Notes under the pieces: generated by a model | Database searches by the model: none | Told to the model about the DNA's origin: nothing | Seen by the model: the letters and a program-made list of their open reading frames with translations, nothing else | Shown: positions 36,093 to 47,424 of the stretch, in pieces | Numbering within the stretch: position 1 is the first letter of the stretch | Layout of the letters: every line of letters begins with the position of its first letter | Assembly (NCBI RefSeq): GCF_001039355.2 | Contig: NW_019775608.1 | Coordinates: 202,645 to 266,644, forward strand | Direction of reading: 5' to 3' | Source: Lingula anatina | Lineage: Eukaryota > Brachiopoda > Lingulata > Lingulida > Lingulidae | Length of the DNA: 64,000 bases | Made by a program: the position numbers and the translations under genes

Positions 36093-36370
36093 AAGAACGT
36101 AAGGTGGCATTGTTGATGGGCGGCAGCACTAAATTGGTGCGCTCCATTAGGTGACCATTGCCCAGGACTGCCTGGCTGATTAAGGTGTAGGTGTCTACGA
36201 CCTTATTCCATCCAGTAACATGCCCTCTCTTCCTAGGTTTTCTAAACTTGGCACATAGTTTTATACAAAGTCCCTCGACAATTCTGTTGATGGCAGGAGA
36301 AGCCGCAGGTACCCCTGCACCCAGAAAACTTCTGAAATGTAATAAAACTTGTCCATCACATTTTGAAGAT
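36093..36370 (-). pseudogene. Copy A, penultimate conserved exon with frameshift
   Basis: Minus-strand sequence matches copy B's 48796-49110. It encodes LLHFRSFLGAGVPAASPAIN, then RIVEGLCIKLCAKFRKPRKR, WNKVVDTYTLISQAVLGNGH and ERTNLVLPP. One T fewer than copy B in the ttttt run near 36362 puts the 5' part out of frame. The donor is cttg/gtgagtg near 36093. The motif YxxIxQxVLGNGxxMExTxLxL is one I recall from the C-terminal half of DUF6729-type fish proteins. Confidence 0.75.
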
Positions 36371-36495
36371 GGCCATGATTATTCTTCATCCAACAGGCTG
36401 GAAACATTTTTTTTTTACAATTCTATGAGTTCTATACTAAGACCTTGTTATTGTGGTTGCTATAGATTATTTTCCAAAAAGTTATGAAAGTTTAC

Positions 36496-36748
36496 CTTCT
36501 TGTTCTCTCCACATCTGGAGACACAGTGGATTTGGACTTCCCCTTTTTGAATCTTCCAGACAGGGCAGACTGTTGTTCTATGTATGGCCGAGGAGTCCTT
36601 TGTTTATCATAATCATCCAGGTCATCATACAACATGATGCACATCATTACATCATCAGGGGTGAGAGACATCTCTGTGAAGTTGAGAAGGTGATTCGTCA
36701 GCCTGTCCACCTTGTCCCAACCTGGAATCCCCTCCAGTCCACACTTGA
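36496..36748 (-). CDS. Copy A, conserved middle exon
   Basis: A 253-bp exon with acceptor gataaaag and donor gaag/gtaaac. Reads KCGLEGIPGWDKVDRLTNHL, LNFTEMSLTPDDVMMCIMLY and DKQRTPRPYIEQQSALSGRF, then a basic KKGKSKSTVSP. The pattern WDKVDxLxxxLxxxxxLSLT...YDKQR...GRF is typical of the family as I recall it. No catalytic motif can be named. In copy B only the last part of this exon survives (about 49201-49270), fused by deletion to a mini-exon. Confidence 0.7.
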
Positions 36749-37070
36749 CTTTTATCAAAAGAAAAAATAAATCATTATACATCATCATCAAAAGCGATAA
36801 GGAATCATTTTGTTAAGACTGCCTGTTTAGTAACAAGCTAAGGCTAACTCCATAACAAAAGGCAACTTGCATTCATGTATGCCTGTCTAAAAACACTTAG
36901 ATGTCATCAGTTCAATATGTCAGCTGCTGATGCTTTACCAAAATTTTGTGTGTCATGAAGTGAATTATTATTAAAATATTTCATTTAATTTCATTTGTAT
37001 AACCTAACAACTGTTTCAAACCGTAGGCAAAGCAAAACAGTTATATTATCTATTCTTACCAAGAGACTAG

Positions 37071-37632
37071 ACCAGCTTTCCTGTTCTTCCTCTGGGAGAC
37101 TAGACCGGCTTTCCTGTTCTTCCTCCGGGATGGGAAACTGTAGGATTAAAAAAAAACATTTGTGGACCTAAAGCATCTTGATATTATTTCAATAATATTA
37201 TTTCAATATCTATTTAGTGGAAAACACCATTTTTCAGTGTAGCTTTCATATACCAAGACAGTTTGATAAGATTATTTTCACAAAAACAATTAGTAAGGTA
37301 ACTGTTAACAAAAGAAGTTGTATTTATCTATTCTTACCAAGAGACTAGACCGGCTTTCCTGTTCTTCCTCCGGGATGGGAAACTGAAGGATTAAAAAAAA
37401 ACCATTTGTGGACCTAAAGCATCTTGATATTATTTCAATAATATTATTTCAATATCTATTTAGTGGAAAACACCATTTTTCAGTGTAGCTTTCACATACC
37501 AAGACAGCTTGATAAGATTATTTTCACAAATACAATTAGTTGGGTAACTGTTAACAAAAGAAGTTGTATTTATCTATTCTTACCAAGAGACTAGACCGGC
37601 TTTCCTGTTCTTCCTCCAGGATGGGAAACTGG
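37071..37632 (-). CDS. Copy A, tandemly repeated mini-exons
   Basis: Three mini-exons, at about 37071-37141, 37335-37387 and 37582-37632, each lie in a ~250-bp repeat unit with its intron. Each reads FPIPEEEQESRSSLL, with the first doubled internally (EEEQESRSSLPEEEQESWSS). A fourth donor and the same exon end are used by the DUF6729 exon at 37835. Acceptors are cctacag/ccttcag-like and donors are cttg/gtaagaat. The repeated units add short acidic Ser-rich segments to the protein. Copy B has three related mini-exons. Confidence 0.7.
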
Positions 37633-37834
37633 AGGATTGAAAAAATAAACATCAGGGACCTAAAGCATTTTGATATTATTTCAATAATATTATTTCAATA
37701 TCTATTTGGTGGAAAACACAATTTTTCTTTAGTGTAGCTTTCATATACCAAGAGACAGTTTGATACGATTATTTTCGCAAATACAATTAGTTGGGTAACT
37801 GTTAACAAAAAAAGTTGTATTTATCTATTCTTAC

Positions 37835-38649
37835 CAAGAGACTAGACCACTTTGAGCACACGCCCAAACACTGATGTCAGCTGCCCCTTTACATACTCAA
37901 TCCTGTCAAGGGCATCATTCCTCAAACAGGTCACTAGCCAGTGGGCATCATGCATCTGAGGGGGTGGTGGAAGAGGACCATAAGCAGCTGGCCTAGCATA
38001 CTGCAAGATCCCTGTTGTGGCCAAACTAATGTGCTGCTTGCAGTCACTAAGGTACATGATGGCCTTCCTCATCCATTCTTCAGAGTGGAGCTCTTGAAGG
38101 GTGTTCTGTAGTTGATTAGAACTGTTTCCCAGAGTCCGTGATCTCAGAAGTTTGACAACCTTTTTGTCAATGGCCAGCTTCTGGGTCAAAATAGCTGGAA
38201 AAATCAATCGGTGCCCTTCATCCAACTGGCTCAGGATAACATCTGACCACCCCATGGTGGTCATTTGGGGGATACACTGTACACATTCACAATACTCAGT
38301 CATCAAATAATATTTACAATCCACATCTACCACTTCTCGCAGCCTGTTGTAAATGCCCTTTCTGGTGAGCCTACTGCCGCAGCGGTTGCACTTAAGTGGG
38401 ATCTGGAACATTCGCCCCAGTGACCAAACAAACATCTTTTGCAAAAAAGTATGAGTCTGGATTAGGTGCACCGTAATTTCGGGGTGACAGAAGAGGAGGC
38501 TGTGGTGGGTGCTGCCAACAGTCTAGTTGATCAATTCTGATCACACCCGTGGACGTGTACAACCTGTCAGATATCCACCCCATATCTCTGGCAGCCATAA
38601 CGTTTTTCCAGTACTTGGGAAGAAAGTGCTCCTTGCTTGTTGTCTGAGC
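37835..38649 (-). pseudogene. Copy A, DUF6729-type zinc-finger-like exon, frameshifted
   Basis: A long exon after acceptor atcaacag. Reads EHFLPKYWKNVMAARDMGWI, then a proline-rich LDCWQHPPQPPLL and PDSYFFAK. After a one-base frameshift near 38440 it continues KMFVWSLGRMFQIPLKCNRC. Next come GSRLTRKGIYNRLREVVDVD, YYLMTEYCECVQC, WSDVILSQLDEGHRLIFPAI and RSRTLGNSSNQLQNTLQELH, then SEEWMRKAIMYLSDC. The paired CxxC motifs suggest zinc binding. The order WHPP..., CxxC, YY..TEY.EC..C, LD.GHR..FPA and RTLGNS fits DUF6729 as I remember it. A TAG stop falls just before the donor in the naive frame. Molecular function is unknown. Confidence 0.72.
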
Positions 38650-38902
38650 CTGTTGATGTAAAATATCTTCATACATTTTGAGAGAAAGCAAAAGTAATGT
38701 GCAGTCTTAAGAAAAAATTAACAAAACTTGGAAAATTGCATTCAGAGTATATTATATTGTATAACCATTGTTACCAAGTTAATTCTTTTAAATTTGATTA
38801 ATGTTACTTAATAATAAGATGAAAACTCCAGAAAAATACACTACACATGTTTCCTATGGTTAAAAAATGCTTTAACTTTTCTCTTATAGAATAAGTACAT
38901 AC

Positions 38903-41900
38903 TCTTTCAAGTTCAATTGTGGGTCTTAGGGGAGGTTCTGCTGAAGGGGGGATTTCTCTGGACAGATCCTAAAAAAAAAAAAAAAAAGAAAATTAAAAAT
39001 ACAATTTGATTTACAATAAGGCTAGTGCCACATGGGAATGGATGCAAGCTTTTTCACAAGCTAAAATAAAAATTCACTTCGGTGTGATTTTTTAATGCAA
39101 AGTTTACAATGTTTACTCCTGTTCTGTAACTCTTAAAACTATGCTGATTTTCAAGAATATTTTCAAAGTAAACTGCTTTGAGCAATGCTAACCTGATATG
39201 TCACAATTCTTCAACTACAAAAGCAGGGATGAGGAATGATTCTAAAGAAGACTATGCTATTCAACCTTCAAACCACTTGGCTGATTTTTAACTAGTTATT
39301 TCCATTTACCTCAGAAATGCAAGAGCTTCCTGAGCTGACATCTGGGGCATCTCGACCAGATTGAAGGAAAAAACTTATAATCTATAGAAAAAAGAATTTC
39401 AAACTAAAATGAAAGAGCAATGCTACAAGAATATATCTTACAACACCTTATCCTAGAAAATCAGGTAAACTCCTATAAAAAATAGCACTGTGCTTCTAAA
39501 TCATCTTCGTCTTAATTGTTGATAAACTTAGTTAATTTTAATTCAATTTACCTGTGCAACACGAGAGACTCCTGAACTGACACCTGGGACATCTCTAGGC
39601 TGTGAGCTGACATGTGGGACGTCTCGACCAGAACTGACACCTGGGACATCTCTGGGCTGTGAGCTGACATGGGGGACATCTCGGCTAGAAGTGACACCTG
39701 GGACATCTCTGGGCTGTGAACTGACATGGGGGACATCTCGGCTAGAAGTGACACCTGGGACATCTCTGGGCTGTGAACTGACATGGGGGACATCTCGGCT
39801 AGAAGTGACACCTGGGACATCTCTGCCAGACTGAAGTAAAAAACATATTTTATGCTTTAACATTAAACAAAAGAACAGAAGTACGTAGACATCTGACAAG
39901 ATCATACAATATTTTGTCATAGACAATGATAAATGATTTTCTGTTCTTAATTCCTCTCAGTGTACATGATATTGGTATTTCTTATTAATTATAATATTTA
40001 AAATACAAATAATAAATATAGTGTTTAAAGAACATCATATGTATCTGTGATAAGACAGTATCACTTTATAAAGTCATTTTATTTTATCAGTATACCAAAA
40101 TAATATTTATGGTTCTCATGGTCCATAAAACTGCCATAATTTTTTGAGGCAGAGGGATTATTGCATTAACAGAGATAATAAAACACTTAACAGACACTAA
40201 ATAGCACAAGTTCTAGAAAGTCAAGCACTCAATTGCATTACCTGTTCCTCTACCACTGTAGGCTGCTCCTGTAATGCTGTTTCTTCTGGAATCTGCAAAA
40301 AATAAGTTGACAGTAAAATAGTTGAAAGTTGTTGTTTGCTTTTCAATGTATTAGAAGTTTCTAAAGGAATAATACATGTAGTTACATCTGAAAATCTAAT
40401 TTATTTAATATGAAGACAGAAACAAGGTTATAAATCAAATATCAAACAAACCATCTATGTAGAAAATAATCGTCATTCATCTTACCTGTAATAATTTTCT
40501 TCTTGATGGGATATTCGGTATGGCAGCTCCACTTCTACGTCCACCAAATCTTGGAGATAAAGGTTTCCCATATTTTAGTGCTAACTGTACAGCCTTTCAA
40601 ACAAAGTAAAGCAAAAAAGCATGATGAGCACCATTCCTCAATCAAATTTTTATTTATTACTTATAATTTTTCAGCTTGCAATTTGTGTGAAAAAAAAAAA
40701 AAACAGCAGAGAACTGATATTTCACTGAAGGGCACACGCAAGGAAACTGCCTATCACATAACAAATATTATTGAAACAGACATACATTATTTTTGATAAT
40801 GCAAGGTTTAAGTGAAAAATAGCATTTGAAACATATAATGGAAATAAGACACCATCATTCACAAAATTCAGAGGACTTGCAGATTTCCTGTAATGCCATT
40901 CCTTTGGACTTTTATTTGTTCAAACATTCTTCCCATGTCTGTAGTAGGTGTAATCATTCTTAAATCATCTACTTAATGTTAACCATATAATTACCTTTAA
41001 ATAAGAACTCATTTACACTTGAGCCAACTTACTTGTGCAACTGGAGAGCTTCCTGGAGTGACACCTGGGACGTCTCGACCAGACTGAAGAAAAAAAGTAT
41101 TCAATGCTTTTAACTTAAACTAAAGACCAATGTGACAAGAATATCTTATAAAACACTTTGTACTTTCTCCTCTCCCTATAAGTAGCATGCCTTGTGCATC
41201 AAATTATTTTGCCAATAAACAACTCTATTTTACATGAGCAACATAAGACCATTCTGAACTGACACTCGGGGCATCTATGTGACTTAAACTGAGACCTGGA
41301 ACATCTCTGCAGCCTGAACTGGAACTTGGAACATCTCTCTGGCCTAAACTGACACTTGGAACATCTCTTCGGCCTAGACTGACACTTGGAACTTCTCTCT
41401 GGCCTGAACTGACACTTGGAACATCTCTCTGGCCTGAACTGACACTTGGAACATCTCTCTGGCCTGAACTGACACTTGGATCATCTCTACCAGAGTGAAG
41501 GAAAAAACAACATTATTTAATCCTTGGCATATGCAAGAATGCTATCTTTTTTTCTATGAAACTAAAGAATGTAACAAGACCATACTGTCCAATATTTTGG
41601 CCTATTAAATGCTATTTTTATATTTTTCAACTTTCTATAAGTAGTACTGAGCAACTAATTTTCATTGTTAATTAACCCACAGTTAATTAAAATTATTTCA
41701 TTTACCTGAGCAATAGGAGAGACTCCTGAACTTACTCTTGGGACATCTCTTCCAGACTGAAAAATTAATGATTAAATTATATTAAAATGCAATTTTAAAG
41801 TAAAATTTCATAGCAGTACTACAAGAACTTATCTCAAATTCCTTATACTAGAATATCAATGATTTATTTGTCGAAGCACCAAAATTCTAATTATTCTGCT

Positions 41901-42021
41901 AATAAACTAATATTATAAAATATAACTCATTCTATTTTACCTGAGCAGCAGGTGAGCTTACTCTACTGGAACTTGGCACATCTCTTTGGCCTGAACTGGC
42001 ACTTGGCACATCAGTTTGGGA
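38903..42021 (-). CDS. Copy A, upstream exons with RDVP-type repeats
   Basis: A string of small phase-0 exons, upstream to downstream about 41941-42021, 41707-41757, 41235-41495, 41037-41086, 40494-40592, 40241-40295, 39552-39833, 39311-39359 and 38903-38968. Most begin SGRDVP and end VSPVAQ or similar. Two are long repeat exons: SSGQRDVPSV-type units at ~41235-41495, and five SSRDVPHVSSQP/RDVPGVTS-type units at 39552-39833. Two differ: LSPRFGGRRSGAAIP and IPEETALQEQPTVVEEQ. All have AG/GT borders. The composition (Ser, Pro, Asp, Arg, Val) suggests a disordered linker that grew by repeat expansion. Confidence 0.6.
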
Positions 42022-42378
42022 CTAGTTAAGTAAAAAAAAAAAAAAAAAAAAAAAACTTGTTTCATTAGGTTTTACTGATAGCATGTGAAAAGTGGACATA
42101 AAAAGGAAATTTGCACAGTATTCCTATATGTTTATTCTAATTCCTATTTATAATTCATTGTTTTATTCACACAATTGTAAAAAAAATTAATTCTTGATAA
42201 TTAATATATTTTAGTAAAGCACTGATTGTTTTATAGTACAAGATGTTCCTATCAAACAGCAAATTGTAATTGATTTAAATATTTAATAAAAAAAAATATG
42301 TCAATATATCCTCCCAAATTCATTCTGGACCTTATTCTTTAATTTTTTTTACAGAAACAACAAGCACCAAAAGAAAAA

Positions 42379-42382
<4 letters not shown>

Positions 42383-42440
<58 letters not shown>
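42383..42440. repeat. (TA)n microsatellite
   Basis: About 29 TA dinucleotides. It gives a spurious Tyr-Ile repeat reading frame on the minus strand. Confidence 0.97.
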
Positions 42441-42442
<2 letters not shown>

Positions 42443-42599
42443 CACGGTAGTTGCATCGTGGTATTGCTTAGTTCAGTCAATACACACCTAGTTTTGAAAA
42501 AATTAAACATTTTAATTACTTTGAGGCAGCATCTATGCATGTGTAGTGAAGGTTGCTCACTGGTGCACTGCGGAGACCTCAAATCATTCAAGTTTTTTT

Positions 42600-42915
42600 A
42601 TGAAAAGAAAATATATTTCTGACATGACATTCTTAATCATCTAAGAATATTTTTATAAAGGCAACAGAAAATTGAAACTACAAATAAAGCTTTTTTATGG
42701 TTTTCAAAAAAGTGATGATGAAGATAAGCAGCCCGCATCCTTGTGAGAAATTCCTAGGAGAGGGTCACCTGATCCGCCGTTCTATAAAGTCTAACATGTT
42801 TTATATGTCTTTAAGATCAGTATGTGCGCGTCAGCATGCTCTGTAAATGTGCCTTTATCTCGTTATTGACGATGTTGCGTAATTCGTTATCAGGACACTT
42901 CACCATATTATCATA
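42600..42915. other. Non-coding stretch
   Basis: Nothing recognised between the AT-rich end of copy A and the R3 repeat. Confidence 0.35.
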
Positions 42916-42917
42916 AT

Positions 42918-43240
42918 GTCCGTTGTGACAGGAATGGAAGTTCGCTAGGAACCGCAGCCCGCTTCCCATTATATTCTAACCCCAATACCCAGTATTCTAA
43001 CCCTAACCTGTACTAATCATATGGGAGCCCGTACTAATCATATGGGTCATGTACCAGAGAGTCCCCGTGAAAAAGAGTCCGCTTCACATTACTTTGTACA
43101 GGTGAGCCTCGCCCTAGATTTTGACCCACTTAGGTCAGACTAACCCTAACCATTATAACTATATGGAGGGCGGACTTTCTGTCACACGGACCTTCAGTTT
43201 CGTGACACCGGACATCCAATCCTAGGACTATCATTCCTGT
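42918..43240 (+). repeat. Interspersed repeat R3, long copy
   Basis: Landmarks, in order: gacaggaatggaag, aaccgcagcccgcttcccat, taaccccaatacc, taaccctaacctgtactaa, the tctagattttgacc block and cacggaccttcagtttcgtg. The copies at 54580-54955 (same order in its first part) and 8066-8176 (inverted) share these. The taaccctaacc runs are not a telomere array. Confidence 0.75.
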
Positions 43241-43623
43241 CACACAGGCAGGGATGTTATGTAAGAATAAATCAGTATCGGGATTCATGTGCACTTTCTA
43301 AATTCTTTGATATTACCATTCCTTCCAACAGTGGGAACAAAAATAATGTTATAAAAGTGCAGCGTCGATTATTAGTGGAAGTTGCTAAACGAAGAGAGAA
43401 CAACGCCCTGATATGAGACGCTTGCACCACGCCACATTGCCTAACCACGTGACCTCTTTCCAGTTTTGCTTGCGGGACGAGGTCGCGTCTTATCTAACCT
43501 CCATTGTTCATGAGCAGCGTTCAGCACTGCAAATATTTCATTTAATCAAACTATACTGAGTATTTATCGAAATGATACAACAGAATTAACAATAAACATT
43601 CCATTATCGCATAATGACATAAA

Positions 43624-43870
43624 GGCTGGGTTCCCATACTTAGATCGATCCATCTGGATCGACCTAGCTCCCTGGGGGTTCACGAGAAATTGCTATCAGC
43701 TCAAGAGGTTTCAATGTCTGTGACGCCTACCGAATCAGCTGGGTGTAAAGATAATTACCCCCTAACACCTTTACTAGGCGTGACACACATTTAAACGGGC
43801 CAAATTGACAGCAATTTAGCGAGACTCCCTAGGGAGACAGATCGATCCAAATATCCGTGGGAATGGTCTC
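43624..43870. mobile_element. MITE H1 copy
   Basis: Left end gctgggttcccata, then agatcgatccatctggatcg; right end gatcgatccaaat, then ccgtgggaatggtct. The internal mirror blocks aaattgctatcagctcaa and ttgacagcaatttagcgaga match the family. The left side is preceded by TAA; the right-side duplication is not clear. Confidence 0.8.
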
Positions 43871-44007
43871 AAAGACACTCACTCTGACACTACCCACAGA
43901 TCTTTTCATATGGGCGCCTAATCCGTTTATATAAGGCCTGGCACTGTACAGGAGATATTGACATGTATATGTTGAATTTTCATTTAAAGACCTGAAATCG
44001 TATCTAT

Positions 44008-44243
44008 AACTGGGTTCCCATGACTAGATCGATCTCCAAGGGGTTTTTCATTAAATTGCTTTCAGCTTCATCGGCATAGATGTCTGTCACGCCTACTCAA
44101 GTTGCTAAATGATGGTTAATTAACCACTAGCGGCATCAGTAGGCGTGGCAGACATTTAAGCCACTAAGCTGATAGAAATTTAGCGAGAATCCCCTCTGAG
44201 ATAGATAGATCCACACTTAGTACGATATGGTCTGGGAATGGTC
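44008..44243. mobile_element. MITE H1 copy, adjacent to the previous one
   Basis: Left end actgggttcccatgac, then agatcgatctcc; right end tctgggaatggt. Internal arms are aaattgctttcagctt and aagctgatagaaatttagcg. It lies about 140 bp after another copy of the same family. Confidence 0.78.
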
Positions 44244-44901
44244 CCTTTTTGCCCCCCTCATAACAGAGATATGGTATCTAATCACTGCATATTTAGGCTG
44301 ATAATGTGGCTTACCGCTGGTCAGTGTTATTCAGGAGCTTAATTCCCTAAAACACGAGCTTTCAATCAATTATGTTATACGTGCATATTACCGATAAAAA
44401 CATTGATATAATATGGAGCAGTCCAGAGATATTTTCTGACAGTCTTCCAAATTTTCTTTGTTGATCAGTCCTCCACTTTTGACCGTCTTCCAACAGAAAA
44501 AATAGTTACCGTCAATGTAAACTTGAAAATCTGACCGTCTTCCGGAAGACCCAGACAGCCTCAATCCGCCCCTGCGTCAAGAGAGCTGTACCCTTCTGCG
44601 CTGACAAAATTTTCCATTTATAATTTTATTTCCTTTCCTGTCCTTAATAAGGGGCTTTGATTACTTGTAATAAGGCCTACACACTATGGACTATGATCGT
44701 TAAAAGGGTGACTCTATTCTTTTTTAACTGACAAGTGTTTTGACAAGAGTGAAATGAAAACATCAATGTAGCTGACGCTATAAAACTATCCACTGATGTA
44801 GGTATACGACCAAAAAGGTAAAACATCCGAAATTTTAAAGTAAAATATCATACTAACATTTTAAGGAAGTTCTACAACTTTTCACATGCGACAGCTGACA
44901 T

Positions 44902-44903
<2 letters not shown>

Positions 44904-44950
<47 letters not shown>
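44904..44950. repeat. (CT)n microsatellite at a splice donor
   Basis: About 22 CT units. On the minus strand it is (GA)n starting just after the donor of the carboxylesterase exon. Confidence 0.97.
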
Positions 44951-44951
<1 letters not shown>

Positions 44952-44954
44952 TAC

Positions 44955-45251
44955 CTGGTCGCCGTAAGGACTAGGGTCAGTGGTACTCTGCATACACGTT
45001 GCACCGAAAGCGGTGGTCTCCTTAACTCCAGTCCAGTTAGAGGGCGGCTGTGGTTTCAGAAACCTCAGAGCTCCTACAGGTGGTTTAGCAAAAGGAATGC
45101 CTAAAAACCGATTCACAGACTGTCCCTCTACTGTCGTCCCAATTCCTTGTATTACACCGTTTGTCGTGGAAACTTGAGGTTGGGCCGCCACAGCATATAT
45201 GACAGATAATGTCAGGAGAGTTTTGACAGTCAGAACCGATGTTGACGCCAT
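44955..45251 (-). CDS. Type-B carboxylesterase, first coding exon
   Basis: Secreted alpha/beta-hydrolase of the carboxylesterase/cholinesterase family. ATG at 45251 opens a signal peptide (VKTLLTLSVIYAVAA). The mature start follows: VSTTNGVIQGIGTTVEGQSV, then NRFLGIPFAKPPVGALRF, a family hallmark (FLGIPYAxPPxGxLRFxxP), and NWTGVKETTAFGATCMQ with the first disulfide cysteine. The exon ends after 99 codons at ccag/gtagta. The GESAGG serine and the Glu/His exons were not found downstream. The remaining gene is either beyond a very long intron (toward or past 33000) or lost. The neighbouring copies A and B could have been inserted into this locus. Confidence 0.85.
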
Positions 45252-46314
45252 GCTTTTACGCTTCTTAAACCTGCCAGTCCAACAACTCTAACACCTAGGA
45301 AGTAAATGTTTACCCTGCCAGGGATTATTTAACCGCGCAGTGGCGACAGGATTACTCATCTCCTCCTAGAAGCCTCGTCATCGACAGTCAGTCATGGGTA
45401 TGTAGCAACAAGAATGTGCACGCGCCGCGTACGGTTGTCGTAGTGGAGAAAATTGCTCAACAAACGTAATTAGACGCACTGCTGGAAGAAATGTGACTTT
45501 GAAAATCTCCCAAAGAAAAATGTCATTTCGTCCAAAATTGCACAGTTTTAATGAACTTTAACTAAATAACCCAGCAGAGTGCCATTATATATGATGTATT
45601 ATGAAACATTCTCTAAACATAAGCAGTGAAATCCTTTCCAACACTTGCTGAAAACCGTCAGATTCTTATCAAATTATTACTCACAGATACATTGAAGTAT
45701 ATGTAGTATTTTGTTATAAATATTCCCCGATTACATCACGTTAAGTTCGAAATCTTCACTAATTTATGCTAAATCACCGTGTGTATCAGGTCACGGAATA
45801 CTGCCTTTCAAAATATTTGTACACTTGACAACATCGCTACAATAGTTTTTACATGGAATTTTTTTTTGTGATCTTAGACCTTTTATTTATTCCAAATAAC
45901 ATTCATCTGTCTTGTAGGACTGAGTAAATGGTCGCAAGCAGGTTTACGTTACGCTTTAATAATGAGGCCTTTTGCACGTTATACTGGGCCCATATGTGGC
46001 ACTGTTGCTTAATTACAGGGTACATGTACATGTATGTGATACTTTTGATACCACAATTCATCTACAGTTTTTTTTTATCAAATTGCAAATCGATATAAAC
46101 GGATTTACAAGTAACAATGAATTTGTCTGTATAGCTATATTTGTAAAGTTATTCACAGTTTTGTTGTGTCAGACTGTTAATTCCTACTGAAATATCAAAA
46201 CCAAAGGGGAGTCCAAACCAAATTCTGGCCTACAAGGCTGAGGGTTAAGTTTCCATATAATAATTACGGGACCGCCGTAAAACGGCATACAGGAGCGTGA
46301 CGCAAAATGATTCA
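45252..46314. other. Upstream region of the carboxylesterase exon
   Basis: No gene or clear repeat was recognised. The first ~100 bp would hold its promoter and 5' UTR; no certain TATA box or initiator was identified. Confidence 0.35.
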
Positions 46315-46393
46315 TGCCCCGGGTGAGGATCGAAATCACGACCTTCAGATTACTCTACTTCATTGATTATGAGACTGACGCGCTGCCTACTGC
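46315..46393 (-). pseudogene. tRNA-Met (CAT)-derived sequence, 5' truncated
   Basis: The minus strand reads gcagtaggcagcgcgtcagt, ctcataatc, then after an extra 13-17 bases tctgaaggtcgtga, tttcgatcctcac and ccggggca. That matches elongator tRNA-Met in D-arm, anticodon arm (CAT at 46371-46369), variable and T-arm. The first ~12 bases (acceptor and stem start) are replaced by the G-rich end of copy B. The insertion in the anticodon arm lacks family precedent. It is a pseudogene or tRNA-derived SINE head. Confidence 0.7.
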
Positions 46394-47424
46394 AAAGCGG
46401 GGGCATAAAGTACTCGGTCGGGGTGGGGGGGGGTTGGGGGTGGGGGGCGGGGGGGGGGGTAAAGAAGGGGGAAAGGGAAAATAAACTAACACTGGTTCAA
46501 ATCCTAGTAATGGAATTCTTTTTTTTTTTTTCTTTCAGTTATGGAATTTCTCGGTTTTTTGTTTTTAATACACATCATTTATAAATATTTCTCAAGATTA
46601 AAAGAATTAGATATAAAAAAACAGATACATACATACATTACAAGAAAAAAATGGAGATATGATTTATGCATTTTTTAAATCCTAGAAATGCAATTCTCCT
46701 TTTCTTGCACTTTTGAAATTTCTCAATTTTTGTCTGTTTAATATGCATCATTTATAAATTTTTACCAAGATTTAAAAAATTAGATATAAAAATACAAATA
46801 CAAACATACATACAAAGAAAAAAATAGAGATATGATTGATGATTTTTTATCCTAGAAATGCAGTATTTTTTTTCTTTCAATTTTGAAATTTCTGGATTTT
46901 TTTTTTTTTTTTTTTTTTTTTTTGTATTTAATACACATTATTTGTAAATTTTTTCCAAGATTAAAAAAATTAGGTCATATTTCTAGATTTCTAATAATTT
47001 TTAAAGGGATTTTGGTTTTGATAATTTTTAAGGACTGAGGATAGGGATAATACCATGCATTCATAGAAAAGAGATATTAATATATTTTGTTTTCTTAATT
47101 ATTTCTGATTGCTTTTCTGTATTTTAGGACATCATTCCTGAGGATTTTCTATAAATAAAATTAAAAGAATAAATCTAGTCATGCATATAAAAAACAGAGA
47201 CATGGATAATTAATATATTGTTAATATTTCTAACTTACAAAAATCCATTCAATATAAGTATCAATTTACATGACATTTAATTAGCACAACTTAAAAAAAT
47301 CCTTTAAATATGACAGCAGTAGAGCTTTTATTATTTCTAACTTACAAAAATCCTTTCAATATGAGTATCAATTTACATGGCATTTAATCAACACGACTTA
47401 AAAAACCTAAACATGACAGCAGTA

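Larger units (their letters stand above)
33580..42600 (-). mobile_element. DUF6729-type multi-exon repeated element, copy A
   Basis: The 3' boundary (33580) begins agcgggggcataaagtactc, shared with copy B at 46395. Inside, on the minus strand, are the exons of a large gene (annotated separately). Downstream of it come tandem repeats of ~160 bp (33710-34130) and ~106 bp (34386-35190), with an inverted fragment of the gene's own exon between them. The upstream edge is unclear; coding similarity ends at 42021 and a (TA)n run lies at 42383-42440. Being present twice within 17 kb with shared ends is the evidence for mobility or segmental duplication. No TIR or target duplication was found. Confidence 0.65.

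Noticed and set aside
39548-39820. Alternative Met-Ser-rich frame in the RDVP exon
   Set aside because: It is the shifted frame of the same repeat; the RDVP frame has proper exon borders and matches the other exons.
42349-42591. Tyr-Ile repeat reading frame
   Set aside because: Produced by the (TA)n microsatellite; the ends show no coding support.
42960-43025. Telomere-like ctaaccctaacc
   Set aside because: Only one or two units inside an interspersed repeat, not an array.
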